Shown: positions 8,201 to 17,367, numbered from the stretch's first letter. The stretch is DNA of 64,000 nucleotides from Aquimarina sp. Aq107 (GCF_943733665.1 NZ_OX030782.1:4512501-4576500), one strand, 5' to 3'. Numbers and translations: made by a program. Notes: generated by a model from the sequence alone, not told the origin.

Positions 8201-10811
8201 CTACCTCAAAATTATGTGTCGTATCTGTTAGCAACATTCCACGTGCTTTATCGCCTTTGGGAACATTCAGTCCTATATACGTATCATATGGTGAAAAATC
8301 TTTAGAAATAACATCTGTACTAAAATCACCACCATTTTCGTAGACCTTAGTTATAAATGATGCTCGTAGCATTCCGGCAGCTTTATTTTCTAATTTAGGT
8401 TTTATGGAAAAACTGGCTTTACCTTCTCCAGAAATCTTACCATTAAAAACTTCTAACTCTTCACTACTAAATCTTCTTGAAGGATCATCAAAAATATATC
8501 CTGGAAATGCTTTAAAACTTGTTCTTTTGGAATTAAAACGAACATTGATATCTGTTTGCAAATTCTTAGCTACTGCACCATGTAACCACAACACTTCTAA
8601 ATCTCCATTGATACTTTTATTTGCTCCTAATACCTCATCATCAAAACTTGTTTTTATTTTAAGACGATTTGGTTTTATAGTTTCTATTTTTAAAGCTTTA
8701 GAAAAACTCGCTCCTCCTACATTTACCTGAGCTTGCCAATTTCCAGTGGGTGCTTCATCAGAAGTTGTTACACTAAACTTATAAAAGTTCCCTACTCCTT
8801 CTGTTTTAGTTTCTTGATAAATTACTTTTCCATAAGGATCCTTTAATTTAAATTTTACAGGATGTCCTTTTGGTAATTTATTAGCATTATCATTAAGCAT
8901 AAAAGAAAGGAATAAGGTATCTCCTGGTCGCCATACACCACGCTCACCATATATATATCCTTTAATACCTTTCTGTAATCGTACTCCAGAAACATCAAAC
9001 TTACTGACAGATAGTGCATTCCCGTCATTAAGTTTTACATATGTTTGTTGTTTTCCAGATTGAGCAATCGCAAAATACGCTTGTTTGTCTGCATCAAATC
9101 CAGACATACCTTGCGCATCTGTAGTAGCAACACCAATCTCTTGTTGTTGATAGTTATAGAAAGTAACTTTGGTATTAGGAACTGGATTTGTAGTAATGAT
9201 ATCATTCACTGTTACCATATACGAATTATTCAATCCCTTTTTTATAACTACTCCTAGATTAGAAGCTAGTACATTAGCAGCTATTTTCTTATTCCTATAA
9301 AAAGAATTACTACACGGATTATCTCTTTCACTCCAATCATAATCGTAATAATCCTCATAATAATATTGTGAGCTATCCCAAAAACTAGACTCTTCTTCAC
9401 TATCATAATTCTCTGATAATTCATTGATTGAAGTATCATCTGCACTTGCACCGTCACATTTATAAAGAGAATACGCTTTTCTATACTTTAACTCAATTCT
9501 ATAAATTGCTCCAGGATCAGGCGAGATGAGTTCTTTTAGATCTATTGCAAAAGCATTCCATTTACTTAAATTTAAAGATGTATTTTCTTGCAGATTAATT
9601 AGTTTTTTAGCGATTGGTCGAGCAACGCTTCTTAAGTTACTTGCTCCATTAAGATCATTATTTTGCAAAAACTGAAGTACATTATTTTCGAACACTTTAA
9701 CTACTTGTACTTCTACTGCCCGCAAGTTAATTGCCTCAAAATTAAATTTTAGATTCTCTGAAGTTGGTAAAATAACCCCGCTTTGTAATAACCTGACTTC
9801 TGGTTTTGGTTGCTGAAACGAAATGTTTTCCGAATAGGTACTTTTAAGTTTATAATTATCTATACTCTTAATACCTTCAAAAATGGTTACCTCTAATGTT
9901 CCTTTTAGTTCTTGTTTTGGGTACACTTTTAAATTCTGACCTATAACAGTATACTTTAGCCCTTTTGTTCCTTCAATAGCAACTAAACCATCAAAATTCT
10001 GATTTTTTTCCAAAGGATCAGAAAAATTAATCTCTACATATTGTCCTTCAAAATTGGAAACAGATACGCTTATTACAGAAAAATTATTTTTCCCAGGAAT
10101 GTTCAATGTGTTTTCACCTTCCGTATCGATATCAACTGATTTTCCAGACCATTTTACAGTCACCTCAGAATCATCTTCAAATCTTTGTATACTATCAATT
10201 CTAAAACTAAACTGACGACTTTTATCTAATGATTCTCCAAAATTAATTGGAATATTTTTTCCTTTCTGAGTAGCTGTAATTAGTTGTTTTGCCTTTTCAA
10301 AACTTAATTGATCACTGGCCGTAATGGTACCATTTACATATTGCCAATCTTTACTATAGGATTGAAGATTTTCTGTTAGCACTGAGAACTGTTGCTTTAA
10401 TGTTTTAACACTAAAAACAAACTCTTCATCTAAGTCTTCTTTTAGATCCTTAACCAAACTTTCTAAATTCAATGTAAAGGTATACTCCGTATCTTCTTTA
10501 AAACCGTCTTCTGGTTTAAAAGCTATAGTTTGATTATTAACAGCAAATACTTTTCCTTTTACTTTCGGCGAAACTGAAAGGATTTTATCAGAAAGTTCTT
10601 GATTATCATCCCAACCTTCAACAGGTGTTTGCAACACTACATACACATTATCTAATACCGAAATTACACCAGTAGAAAGGTCTGAAACATAATCTTGATA
10701 TTTATTTAGTTCTGAAGCATTTGCTTCAGCTAATGATTTAGCATCTTTCTTTTTACAAGAAAATATAATCGTAGCAAGTAAGAAGAAGCATAGAATCCGT
10801 GATGATCGCAT
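5286..10811 (-). CDS. Alpha-2-macroglobulin family lipoprotein with thioester motif
   Basis: 1841 residues. A lipoprotein signal ends at FSCKKK (Cys19), so it is membrane-anchored and faces the periplasm or the outside. A series of MG-type beta domains fills the first 1200 residues, including GYIYGERGVWRPGDTL, a strongly conserved motif of bacterial members. The thioester motif CVEQ is present with Cys1401 in YPHGCVEQTTS, followed by the helical thioester domain (GGMSYWPGYSNSNDWGT) and a C-terminal beta domain. Family members trap attacking proteases by a covalent thioester bond. In proteobacteria they pair with penicillin-binding protein 1C; no such gene is next to this one. An Asp/Glu/Tyr-rich insert (about residues 460-500) is unusual. 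The hairpin at 5210-5249 ends the transcript. Confidence 0.93.
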   Translation of the reverse strand: MRSSRILCFFLLATIIFSCKKKDAKSLAEANASELNKYQDYVSDLSTGVISVLDNVYVVLQTPVEGWDDNQELSDKILSVSPKVKGKVFAVNNQTIAFKPEDGFKEDTEYTFTLNLESLVKDLKEDLDEEFVFSVKTLKQQFSVLTENLQSYSKDWQYVNGTITASDQLSFEKAKQLITATQKGKNIPINFGESLDKSRQFSFRIDSIQRFEDDSEVTVKWSGKSVDIDTEGENTLNIPGKNNFSVISVSVSNFEGQYVEINFSDPLEKNQNFDGLVAIEGTKGLKYTVIGQNLKVYPKQELKGTLEVTIFEGIKSIDNYKLKSTYSENISFQQPKPEVRLLQSGVILPTSENLKFNFEAINLRAVEVQVVKVFENNVLQFLQNNDLNGASNLRSVARPIAKKLINLQENTSLNLSKWNAFAIDLKELISPDPGAIYRIELKYRKAYSLYKCDGASADDTSINELSENYDSEEESSFWDSSQYYYEDYYDYDWSERDNPCSNSFYRNKKIAANVLASNLGVVIKKGLNNSYMVTVNDIITTNPVPNTKVTFYNYQQQEIGVATTDAQGMSGFDADKQAYFAIAQSGKQQTYVKLNDGNALSVSKFDVSGVRLQKGIKGYIYGERGVWRPGDTLFLSFMLNDNANKLPKGHPVKFKLKDPYGKVIYQETKTEGVGNFYKFSVTTSDEAPTGNWQAQVNVGGASFSKALKIETIKPNRLKIKTSFDDEVLGANKSINGDLEVLWLHGAVAKNLQTDINVRFNSKRTSFKAFPGYIFDDPSRRFSSEELEVFNGKISGEGKASFSIKPKLENKAAGMLRASFITKVYENGGDFSTDVISKDFSPYDTYIGLNVPKGDKARGMLLTDTTHNFEVVSVDKEGKPKSVKDLEVYVYKVNWRWWWDTSEDNLSSYNRGSYQNEVFKTKVSTNSKGQANFNFEIKHPEWGRYLVRVVDPNDGHATGKAIYIDWPGWAGRANKNDPSAATMLMFSADKNTYNVGETATVTFPSSEGGRALVTVENGTEVLSSLWVTPQKGETKFELPIDDIYTPNVYIHITLLQAHNATANDLPIRLYGVIPISVENPATRIEPIVKMPDVLRPEETIDVKISETNGKAMTYSIAIVDEGLLDLTRYKTPNPWNTFYAREALGVKTWDVYDDVIGAYGGSINQIFSIGGDAEAGGGKAKKANRFKPMVVYKGPFELKNGETKSHKIKIPKYIGSVRTMIVASDANNAAYGSTEKTTPVRKPLMVLTSIPRKITPGEKVTIPVTVFAMEKKVKNVNVTLKPNKGFTVIGEPTKQISFAQPDEKMVYFDIEVIDGESITDIEVVASGNGEKASYSIPIDIINPNPMTTEITTIVLEPNSQQEVDFTSFGVDGSNSTTIELSSLPPMNFEGRLKYLIRYPHGCVEQTTSGAFPQLYLNDVFTLPSDKKKKIQRHMEAAIYRLKSFIQPNGGMSYWPGYSNSNDWGTTYAGHFLLEANKKGYVLPIGFKSNWINYQQQQAKRWRSGGSDLAQAYRLYTLALAGSPDLSSMNRLRETSNLSNNAKLRLAAAYGLIGQKSAADKLLNSANIDFQPRKNHYYTYGSTNRNRAMALETLVLLDEKIKAQKIAEELAKELSSKQWMSTQTTSYALMAMAKYAAYVGGKGIDVNYTLNGQSNNANTDKTLQSSGELSIIKNNKLLLKNNKDNTIFVQLATSGILPVGQEKVIQSNFKAIVDYKNRDGKIIDVTRLSQGTDFVAEVTITNTSGSEVKDIALTEIFPSGWEVVNTRFTDFGSFRSNKVTYTDIRDDRVNFYFDLKPRESKTVTLLLNASYLGKYYLPGIQCEAMYDNDYLVRTKGKWIEVIK

Positions 10812-10928
10812 GTTGAATGATTTTAGTTGACCATATAAATGTAAGACATTTTTACACGTACTGATCCCCTGAAAATGGTGATTTTTTGCATTTTAAGTAT
10901 AAAAACCCCATTTTCTCTTCAAATATGC

Positions 10929-11915
10929 TCACATACTTCTGTCTTTATAAAAATCAATTAAAGCAATTCTTGCCTGAAAAAACCTAAACGTTAAGTATAC
11001 AATATTACCCTTATTATCCTCTAGAGCAATTGATTTATTTAATTCAAAATCATAGGGTTGATCTTTTCCTCCTTCAATAGCAATATTATCCGCATACAAT
11101 GACAAGTTCTTATCAGACTTTAGTACAGGTTCTATTTTACCAGAAATCCCAGGGATTTGTCCTGATTTATTGATAATAATCGAACCTGAATTATTAGTTT
11201 TTTCAATAGTAACTTCTACATCTTCTTTTGGGTTCATACTATTAAAAACCACCGCTGGATATTCTGAATGGGCGATAAGAACTGTATATAATTTTCTTGT
11301 TCTAATAACAAAATGAGCTAGACCATTCTCATCTGTAAATCCTTCGAGATATGTCGAATTGTTTGCTACTAAAACTACCTTCGCATGCTTAATCAGTTGC
11401 GACTTTTCATCAACTACCTTAATTGTAAAAATAAACGGTTTGGGGCTAATCATGGTAGAGAGTTTCGACCATCGGTTTTTTAAAAAAGTTTGATCCTTTT
11501 TTAATTTATTCTCAATTAGAACGGCTAATTCTTCTGGAGTTCTATTTTCCAGATTAATATAACCGATAGTTTTAAGAATTCCAGGGATTTCTGTATTATC
11601 AAATCTAGCAGGTAATATATATTCCCTACTCTCCTGAAAAGCTCTTGCTTGCATCGAAACTCTCTCATGATTCGTCCATAATTTTTTATTATAAAAACTG
11701 GATACAAAAAGCACTGTATACCTTGCTTTATTCTGATAAATTTCTGACAAATACTCATATAAATTCTTTCCCCACAAATTAGCCTCTTCAAACAAGTCAT
11801 AAAACACTTTAACTCCTTTTGTTTTTAAGCTATTCGCTACCTTCTCTACATACGCCCTATTCTCTCCTGCAAAAGATAAAGCCACATCATATTCATAACT
11901 TCTATTCTTCATCAC
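10929..11915 (-). CDS. TIR-domain protein with C-terminal Ig-like/carboxypeptidase-regulatory-like domain
   Basis: 328 residues, no signal peptide. Residues 8-140 are a bacterial TIR domain: YDVALSFAGENRAYV at the first strand, VFYDLFEEANLWGKNLYEYL with a candidate catalytic Glu (Glu43 or Glu44) near Trp48-Gly49, then YTVLFVSSFYNKKLW and the ILPARFD strand. Bacterial TIR domains commonly cleave NAD+ or make signalling nucleotides in antiphage defence. Residues about 157-235 (FTIKVVDEKSQLIKHAKVVL, TDENGLAHF) resemble a carboxypeptidase-regulatory/Ig-like fold, followed by about 90 unassigned residues. No Thoeris ThsA, Argonaute or CBASS partner is adjacent, so it would act alone or with unlinked genes. 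It is divergent from a radical SAM gene across two palindromic boxes at 11967-12000. Confidence 0.85.
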   Translation of the reverse strand: MMKNRSYEYDVALSFAGENRAYVEKVANSLKTKGVKVFYDLFEEANLWGKNLYEYLSEIYQNKARYTVLFVSSFYNKKLWTNHERVSMQARAFQESREYILPARFDNTEIPGILKTIGYINLENRTPEELAVLIENKLKKDQTFLKNRWSKLSTMISPKPFIFTIKVVDEKSQLIKHAKVVLVANNSTYLEGFTDENGLAHFVIRTRKLYTVLIAHSEYPAVVFNSMNPKEDVEVTIEKTNNSGSIIINKSGQIPGISGKIEPVLKSDKNLSLYADNIAIEGGKDQPYDFELNKSIALEDNKGNIVYLTFRFFQARIALIDFYKDRSM

Positions 11916-11966
11916 TGACTATTTTTTTAACCTAAAACTGACTTATACAAAATTACTTTCTTTATT

Positions 11967-12000
11967 TGGAAATATTCCATTTTTTGTTGGAAATATTCCA
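11967..12000. promoter_or_regulatory. Two tandem TGGAA-ATA-TTCCA boxes between divergent genes
   Basis: The 13-base imperfectly spaced palindrome TGGAAATATTCCA occurs at 11967-11979 and again, identical, at 11988-12000. The start-to-start distance is 21 bases, two helical turns, as expected for a protein binding one face of the DNA. The boxes lie in the 123-bp gap between the TIR gene and the divergent radical SAM gene. No binding protein can be named. Confidence 0.55.
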
Positions 12001-12038
12001 ACAAAAGTTTTACTTTTAAACCGTAAAAATCAAAGCTT

Positions 12039-13112
12039 TTGGAACCAAAAAGAATTATAACAGGAAGAGGCGCTCAGGAAAAAATTCATAATCGTTTTTC
12101 TGCCAATCATTATGAACTAAGAGATGACTTTCTCAACTATCTGCAAAAAGAAGGTGAACCGATTCAAAATAACAAGACAACATTCATTGAAACTTTTCCT
12201 AAGACTATTATCAATAAAGTAAGTAGTCCGGATGTTGGCATGCTATATTCACTCAATCCATATCAGGGTTGTGAACATGGTTGCGTATATTGTTATGCCA
12301 GAAACTCACATGAGTATTGGGGATATGGAGCAGGTCTAGATTTTGAAAGTAAAATTTTAGTAAAAAAAAATGCTCCAGAATTATTAGAAAAAAAACTTAA
12401 AAGCAAACATTGGAAAGCATATCCTATTGCTCTTTCAGGAAATACTGATTGCTATCAACCAGCAGAAAAAAAACTTAAAATAACAAGACAACTACTTAAG
12501 ATATTTTTAAAATATAAGCATCCTGTAGGCATTATAACAAAAAACGCTTTAATTTTAAGAGATATAGATATCCTTTCTAAACTAGCAGAAGATAATCTTG
12601 TATCGATTTTTCTTTCTATCACTTCCTTAGAAGAATCTACTAGAAAAATACTGGAACCAAGAACAGCAAGTATAAAAAAACGATTAGAAGCTTTAGAGAA
12701 ATTAAATCAATTGGGTATTCCAACTAATGTTATGATGGCCCCTATTATCCCATCCATAAACAGCCACGAAATTCTGGCTCTTTCTAAAGAAGTATCTAAT
12801 AGAGGGGCAAAAAGTATTGGTTATACAATTGTCCGTCTAAATGGTTCCATTGGTCAAATTTTTACTAAATGGCTAGAGCATACATTACCTGATAAAAAAG
12901 ATAAGATATTACACCAAATTATGGAATGTCATGATGGCAACCTTAACGACAGCGAATTTGGTAGAAGAATGAAAGGAAGTGGTAAAATAGCTGATCAGAT
13001 CCATCAAATGTTTACCATTGCTAGGAAAAAATACTTTACCAAAAAAAACAATATTCTTTTGAATTGTGACTTGCATGATTCTCATAAAGATGGGCAATTA
13101 AAGCTATTTTGA
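12039..13112 (+). CDS. PA0069-family radical SAM protein
   Basis: 357 residues. The cluster motif CxxxCxxC is clear as Cys78, Cys82 and Cys85 in YQGCEHGCVYCYARNS, and the surrounding sequence (RGAQEKIHNRF, TKTIINKV, SLNPYQGCEHGC, YWGYGAGLDFESKI, LSGNTDCYQPAEK) is that of the PA0069 group, relatives of spore photoproduct lyase. The substrate is not known to me. The start is TTG at 12039, 38 bases after the second palindromic box; no in-frame ATG gives a better start. It is followed after 40 bases by the TPR sensor gene. Confidence 0.9.
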   Translation: MEPKRIITGRGAQEKIHNRFSANHYELRDDFLNYLQKEGEPIQNNKTTFIETFPKTIINKVSSPDVGMLYSLNPYQGCEHGCVYCYARNSHEYWGYGAGLDFESKILVKKNAPELLEKKLKSKHWKAYPIALSGNTDCYQPAEKKLKITRQLLKIFLKYKHPVGIITKNALILRDIDILSKLAEDNLVSIFLSITSLEESTRKILEPRTASIKKRLEALEKLNQLGIPTNVMMAPIIPSINSHEILALSKEVSNRGAKSIGYTIVRLNGSIGQIFTKWLEHTLPDKKDKILHQIMECHDGNLNDSEFGRRMKGSGKIADQIHQMFTIARKKYFTKKNNILLNCDLHDSHKDGQLKLF

Positions 13113-13152
13113 CACTATTTTGGTTATTTTTGGTCCTTCACCCTAAGCTTAT

Positions 13153-14910
13153 ATGAGATTGCATCGTTTATTCATCTTATCTATTCTTTTGTTTTGTAAT
13201 ACTTTAATTTCTCAGGTTGAGAATATTATTGTTACAAAGAATGAAGAAGATATTCGTCTTCAGTTAGAAGCTCTTGATGAAAGTAAAATAGATGAAATCA
13301 TTTCCTTAAGTAATATTTTATACAAAATAGCCTTTGATAAGGATGATCCAAAAGGAATGATAAACGCTCTGGAACGTTTAAGCATTGCCAATCTTAATTC
13401 TGGAAATAATAATTTAGCTATCGAATATCTCGACAATGCTTCTTCTATTGCATTCCAAAATAAAATGTTCGAGGAACAGGTGCAGATAATGAACCTTAAA
13501 GGAAATCATTACTTTGATATAGAAGAGTATGATAAATCAAGTTCTACTTATTCAAAAGCATTATCTAAAGCAGAAGAGATTAACAATCCTTCTTTCATGT
13601 CTGTAATTAAAACTAACCTTGCATTTATAAAACTAAGAACAGGTGATTATAAGACTGCTCTTAAAGAACTAAAAGATAGCGAAGAAGAACTTTTAATAAA
13701 CCCATATAAAAGAAGTCAGGAACGAGTTAATATAGGGATCATGTTATTTAATGCTCGAATTTCTGAAGCTTATATAAAATTAAATAAACTAGATTCTGCA
13801 TTATATGCTAACAATAAAGGATTATCGTATACTGAAAAAGTAAAAGTTGATAATATACATATTGACCTGTTAATGCATCGAGGTATTATCTATAAAAACA
13901 AAAAGGATTATACCAATGCGCTTACATTTTTAAACCAGGCAAAAGAGCTGTGCTATAAGGCAAATGATATTATCTTTCTAGGAAAAATTCTCAATTTACT
14001 CGCAGAATGTAAACTAGATTTAAAAGAATACAAAGGAAGCATTGAAGTATTACTCGAATCTGAAGAAATTCTTACCAAGAAATATAGTAACTCTGACGAA
14101 ATAAGCAAATGTTATAAATTACTTGGTCAAGCCTATAAAATGGATGGTGACTTAAAAAAATCTAATTCGTATTATGAAAAACATATTTTAAGTTTAAGTA
14201 AACTCAATAATAAGAGATCATTAGCATCTAGAAAGGTTCAAGACATAACCATGAATGATTTTCAAAATGAAATAAACGATCTCGAAAATCAAAAAAAGAA
14301 ACAAAAAAGCAAACTCACCTATTCTCAGATTGGATTAGTTATTGTAGTTTTTGGACTTATCTTGGTAACATTCTTTTTTCAGAAAACAAAGAGAAAGAAC
14401 AAAGAAAAGTTTGAAACATTACTCGCTGAAATTGAAAGAAAAGAAAAAGCAAATACTTCGGAAATAACTGTTAATGACCTTGCAATTAACGACCCCATTA
14501 TCGACACTAAAGATAAAAAATTAGAATCCCGATCCAGTGAATTAGATATAAGTGATGATTTATATGAACAAATACTTATTGGATTAAAAAAAATAGAATC
14601 CCAAGAATATTATCTTAAAACAGATTGCAATCTATATAATGTAGCCAAGAAGATCAATACAAATACTTCTTACCTATCTAAAGTAATTAATGCCCACTTT
14701 AATAAGAATTTCAACACCTATATCAATGATCTAAGAATAAACTATACAATAGTTCGACTTAAAAACGATTCTAAATTTAGATCATATTCTATTAAATCGA
14801 TTGCTAAAGATGTTGGATATAAAAGTGCCGATTCTTTTTCTAAGTACTTTAAAATTCACACAGGACTACTCCCATCTTTCTATGTGAAACAATTAAATTC
14901 TAAAAATTGA
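13153..14910 (+). CDS. Membrane TPR sensor with C-terminal AraC-type DNA-binding domain
   Basis: 585 residues. A signal sequence (MRLHRLFILSILLFCNTLIS) leads into about 340 residues of TPR-like helical repeats (for example YDKSSSTYSKALSKAEEI and YTNALTFLNQAKELCY). A charged coiled-coil (QNEINDLENQKKKQKS) precedes a membrane helix near residues 395-412, and the last 110 residues are an AraC-type helix-turn-helix domain (TNTSYLSKVINAHFNKNFNTY, SIKSIAKDVGYKSADSFSKYF). The protein would sense outside the inner membrane and bind DNA on the inside. It has the same architecture as the gene at 46646-48391 beside the lanthipeptide locus. Its target is not evident; the next genes encode small membrane proteins. 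Confidence 0.88.
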   Translation: MRLHRLFILSILLFCNTLISQVENIIVTKNEEDIRLQLEALDESKIDEIISLSNILYKIAFDKDDPKGMINALERLSIANLNSGNNNLAIEYLDNASSIAFQNKMFEEQVQIMNLKGNHYFDIEEYDKSSSTYSKALSKAEEINNPSFMSVIKTNLAFIKLRTGDYKTALKELKDSEEELLINPYKRSQERVNIGIMLFNARISEAYIKLNKLDSALYANNKGLSYTEKVKVDNIHIDLLMHRGIIYKNKKDYTNALTFLNQAKELCYKANDIIFLGKILNLLAECKLDLKEYKGSIEVLLESEEILTKKYSNSDEISKCYKLLGQAYKMDGDLKKSNSYYEKHILSLSKLNNKRSLASRKVQDITMNDFQNEINDLENQKKKQKSKLTYSQIGLVIVVFGLILVTFFFQKTKRKNKEKFETLLAEIERKEKANTSEITVNDLAINDPIIDTKDKKLESRSSELDISDDLYEQILIGLKKIESQEYYLKTDCNLYNVAKKINTNTSYLSKVINAHFNKNFNTYINDLRINYTIVRLKNDSKFRSYSIKSIAKDVGYKSADSFSKYFKIHTGLLPSFYVKQLNSKN

Positions 14911-15148
14911 CCCATTAACTTTTACAAAAACAATGAACAAATTACCCTAAATTTATAAAAATAGGGCTCTCAGCAATTTTTGAAAATCAAGCTTCTTATT
15001 TTTATTTAAATAACTGAATATCAATTGTTTACTATAAAAAACAACACCCGTTTTTCTTTAAATTGGGTTTACTCCTCTTGTTATTACTGTTTTTTTAAAA
15101 GTAATTTGTTCAAGCAATCAATTAAAACAGTGGTTGTATCAAAGTCAA

Positions 15149-15529
15149 ATGAAAAAACAATTTGTTCTATTTTCTATTGGAATTTTAGCGGGATTTTTAG
15201 TTTATGCCATGTATGTTGGAAATAAGGTAGAAGATAAATCAAACGCTATTCTAAAGGTATTACAATCTCATTGCGACTGTGATCAGGTAAAACAATTTTT
15301 ATATGTAAAAGGCTTGGCAAGTTCAGAAGGGGGAATTTCTACTGAGACCGCAGAGTATGAATTAAAAAATTGTAAATATTCTGATTTAACCACTGAAGCG
15401 AACAGAATCAATAAATTATTAATCAAAAAAGTGGATGGGTATCAAGAAATCGACAGATTTACTTTAGAGTTTGTCAATCGAAATTCATCAAAACTAGTAA
15501 CAATCAGTAACGGAAACATAAATCACTAA
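15149..15529 (+). CDS. Small membrane-anchored protein, function unknown
   Basis: About 126 residues. I start at the ATG at 15149 (MKKQFVLFSIG) in place of an in-frame TTG five codons earlier, since it gives a natural signal-anchor (FVLFSIGILAGFLVYAMYVG). Three Cys in SHCDCDQV and LKNCKYS are the only notable residues in the outer part. I do not recognise a family. It follows the TPR sensor at a distance of 238 bases and is closely followed by a 28-codon open frame. Confidence 0.55.
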   Translation: MKKQFVLFSIGILAGFLVYAMYVGNKVEDKSNAILKVLQSHCDCDQVKQFLYVKGLASSEGGISTETAEYELKNCKYSDLTTEANRINKLLIKKVDGYQEIDRFTLEFVNRNSSKLVTISNGNINH

Positions 15530-15531
15530 TC

Positions 15532-15618
15532 ATGATAGCACTAACAAAACTATTAATCGACTTTATTTTGAACTATTTCCTTTTTATAGTTGAATTTGTA
15601 ATCAGCATTTTCGCATAA
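15532..15618 (+). CDS. Possible 28-residue membrane peptide
   Basis: An ATG two bases after the previous stop opens a 28-codon frame encoding an almost wholly hydrophobic peptide (ALTKLLIDFILNYFLFIVEF). The tight spacing suggests translational coupling, and the composition fits a single membrane helix. AT-rich DNA gives such frames by chance, so this is tentative. Confidence 0.3.
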   Translation: MIALTKLLIDFILNYFLFIVEFVISIFA

Positions 15619-15686
15619 TCAAAAAACGAACAATCAAGTTCTATCAAAAAACGAGCATTTGGAATACAAAGAAGGTAGATAAATCA

Positions 15687-16346
15687 TCAATGTCTGCCTT
15701 CCCATTCTTTAAAAAATTCTTCTAGAAATGATTCCATAAAGAGATGTCTTTTTTCTGCCATTTCTCTACCAGTTTCCGTATTCATTCTATCTTTAAGCAA
15801 TAACAATTTCTCGTAGAAATGATTTATAGTTGGAGCAGTAGAACTTTTATATTCTTCTTTGGTCATATTTAAGTTAGGCACTATTTCGGGATCATATAAC
15901 GTTCTATTCTTAAATCCTCCATAATTAAAACAACGGGCAATTCCAATGGCTCCAATAGCATCTAAGCGATCTGCATCTTGTATAACATTTAATTCTGGGG
16001 ATGTAAATTTCTGCTTCGTATTGCCTCCCTTAAAGGAGATATTTTCAATAATAAGTACTACGTGATTAACAATATCTTTTTCTAACTGAAGACTTTCTAA
16101 AAAATTCCTTGCTATTTTTGGACCAATCGTTTCATCTCCATTATGAAATTTAGAATCTGCGATATCGTGAAGTAATGCTCCCAGAGAAACTATAAAAACA
16201 TCTACCTTTTCACTTCTAGCGATGGTTTTTGATGTTTTAAAAACCCGTTCGATGTGAAACCAATCATGTCCTCCTTCAGCATCCCTTAGCGTATTCTTTA
16301 CAAAATCAACAGTTTTATGTATAATCTGCTCTTTAGTCATATACAC
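15687..16346 (-). CDS. HD-domain phosphohydrolase
   Basis: 219 residues. The metal-binding pattern of HD phosphohydrolases is complete: His in GGHDWFHIERV, the HD pair in ALLHDIADSKF, and the distal Asp in IQDADRLDAIGAIGIAR. The latter motif is that of the YedJ/YpgQ-like group, which acts on nucleotides or related phosphates. It lies nine bases after the desaturase gene and ends a likely three-gene transcript with plsC. A second ATG two codons downstream is an equally good start. Confidence 0.88.
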   Translation of the reverse strand: MYMTKEQIIHKTVDFVKNTLRDAEGGHDWFHIERVFKTSKTIARSEKVDVFIVSLGALLHDIADSKFHNGDETIGPKIARNFLESLQLEKDIVNHVVLIIENISFKGGNTKQKFTSPELNVIQDADRLDAIGAIGIARCFNYGGFKNRTLYDPEIVPNLNMTKEEYKSSTAPTINHFYEKLLLLKDRMNTETGREMAEKRHLFMESFLEEFFKEWEGRH

Positions 16347-16355
16347 AGAAATAAT

Positions 16356-17357
16356 TTATTTCACTAAAGCAGGTTGCACCCATTTAAATTCAAAAACTTC
16401 TTCTGGAATCACTAATCTCTCACTAATACGTTGCATTCTAGCAGGTAATCTCATTACAAAATCTCGTGCTTTTTCTGCCTCATCAGTAAGATCCACAAGC
16501 TTGTCAATTTCCCATTTGTCAATCAAACGTTGCATAATATCGATGTAATCCTGAGAAGTGTATACTCCTATTCGTTGAGCAGCATTAGAAAACTCTTCAA
16601 AAGCACTTCCTATAGTATTTCCGGACTCTCTTAAAAAAACGGCTGGCATTACAATTTTATGCTTCATCATATCACTGAAAGCAACCATCATTTGACTTGG
16701 ATCTACTTCGAATATGTTTTTTACAAATTCGCTATACGCATTAAAATGACGCATCTCGTCACCAGCAATAATTTTACACATTTTAGCTAGAGACTTGTTA
16801 GAATACCCTTTTGCCAATTTTGCTACTCTAGTATGCGAAATATTAGTTGCTAGCTCTTGAAAACTAGTATAAACGAAGTTTTTATAAGGATCTCTATCCG
16901 TTCCGATATCAAAACCATCATTAATTAAATGTTGCGTTGTACGTTCAACTTCGATCATATTTACTCTTCCTGACAAATACAAATACTTATTTAAAGTATC
17001 TCCATGTCGATTTTCTTCACTAGTCCAATATCGTACCCATCTAGACCAGCCATTTCCACCTTCTCCTTCATGTTGATTTACTCCTTCTACATCCATTAAC
17101 CAGGATTCGTAAGTAGGAAGTGCTTCTTCTGTAATCGTATCTCCAACTAAAACGACCCAAAAGTCATATGGAAGTTCTTTTGCCAACTCTCTTAACTCCT
17201 TTACCTCATCAAAAAATGTATCTTCATTTTGTGAATCAGGTAAAAAATCTGTTGGCTGCCATACTTTATCTATCGGAATCAAAAATTTATCGATAAAAGA
17301 TTCTATTTTCTTTTCCAATAATTGCATTACTTCTAATCTAATATTATCTATAGCCAT
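16356..17357 (-). CDS. Acyl-ACP desaturase (di-iron, ferritin-like)
   Basis: 333 residues, the usual length for plant-type soluble acyl-ACP desaturases. Both iron-binding motifs are present: EENRHG in WTSEENRHGDTLNKYLYL, and DEMRH in IAGDEMRHFNAYSEF. The enzyme introduces a cis double bond into acyl chains carried on acyl carrier protein, using oxygen and ferredoxin, and so controls membrane fluidity. It sits 10 bases downstream of plsC, whose product places acyl chains on glycerol phosphate, which supports a membrane-lipid operon. Confidence 0.9.
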   Translation of the reverse strand: MAIDNIRLEVMQLLEKKIESFIDKFLIPIDKVWQPTDFLPDSQNEDTFFDEVKELRELAKELPYDFWVVLVGDTITEEALPTYESWLMDVEGVNQHEGEGGNGWSRWVRYWTSEENRHGDTLNKYLYLSGRVNMIEVERTTQHLINDGFDIGTDRDPYKNFVYTSFQELATNISHTRVAKLAKGYSNKSLAKMCKIIAGDEMRHFNAYSEFVKNIFEVDPSQMMVAFSDMMKHKIVMPAVFLRESGNTIGSAFEEFSNAAQRIGVYTSQDYIDIMQRLIDKWEIDKLVDLTDEAEKARDFVMRLPARMQRISERLVIPEEVFEFKWVQPALVK

Positions 17358-17367
17358 GACTACTTAT

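Noticed and set aside
15025-15225. 66-codon plus-strand frame before the small membrane protein
   Set aside because: It overlaps the better frame starting at 15149, is Phe/Cys-rich as expected for AT-rich noise and has no ribosome site.
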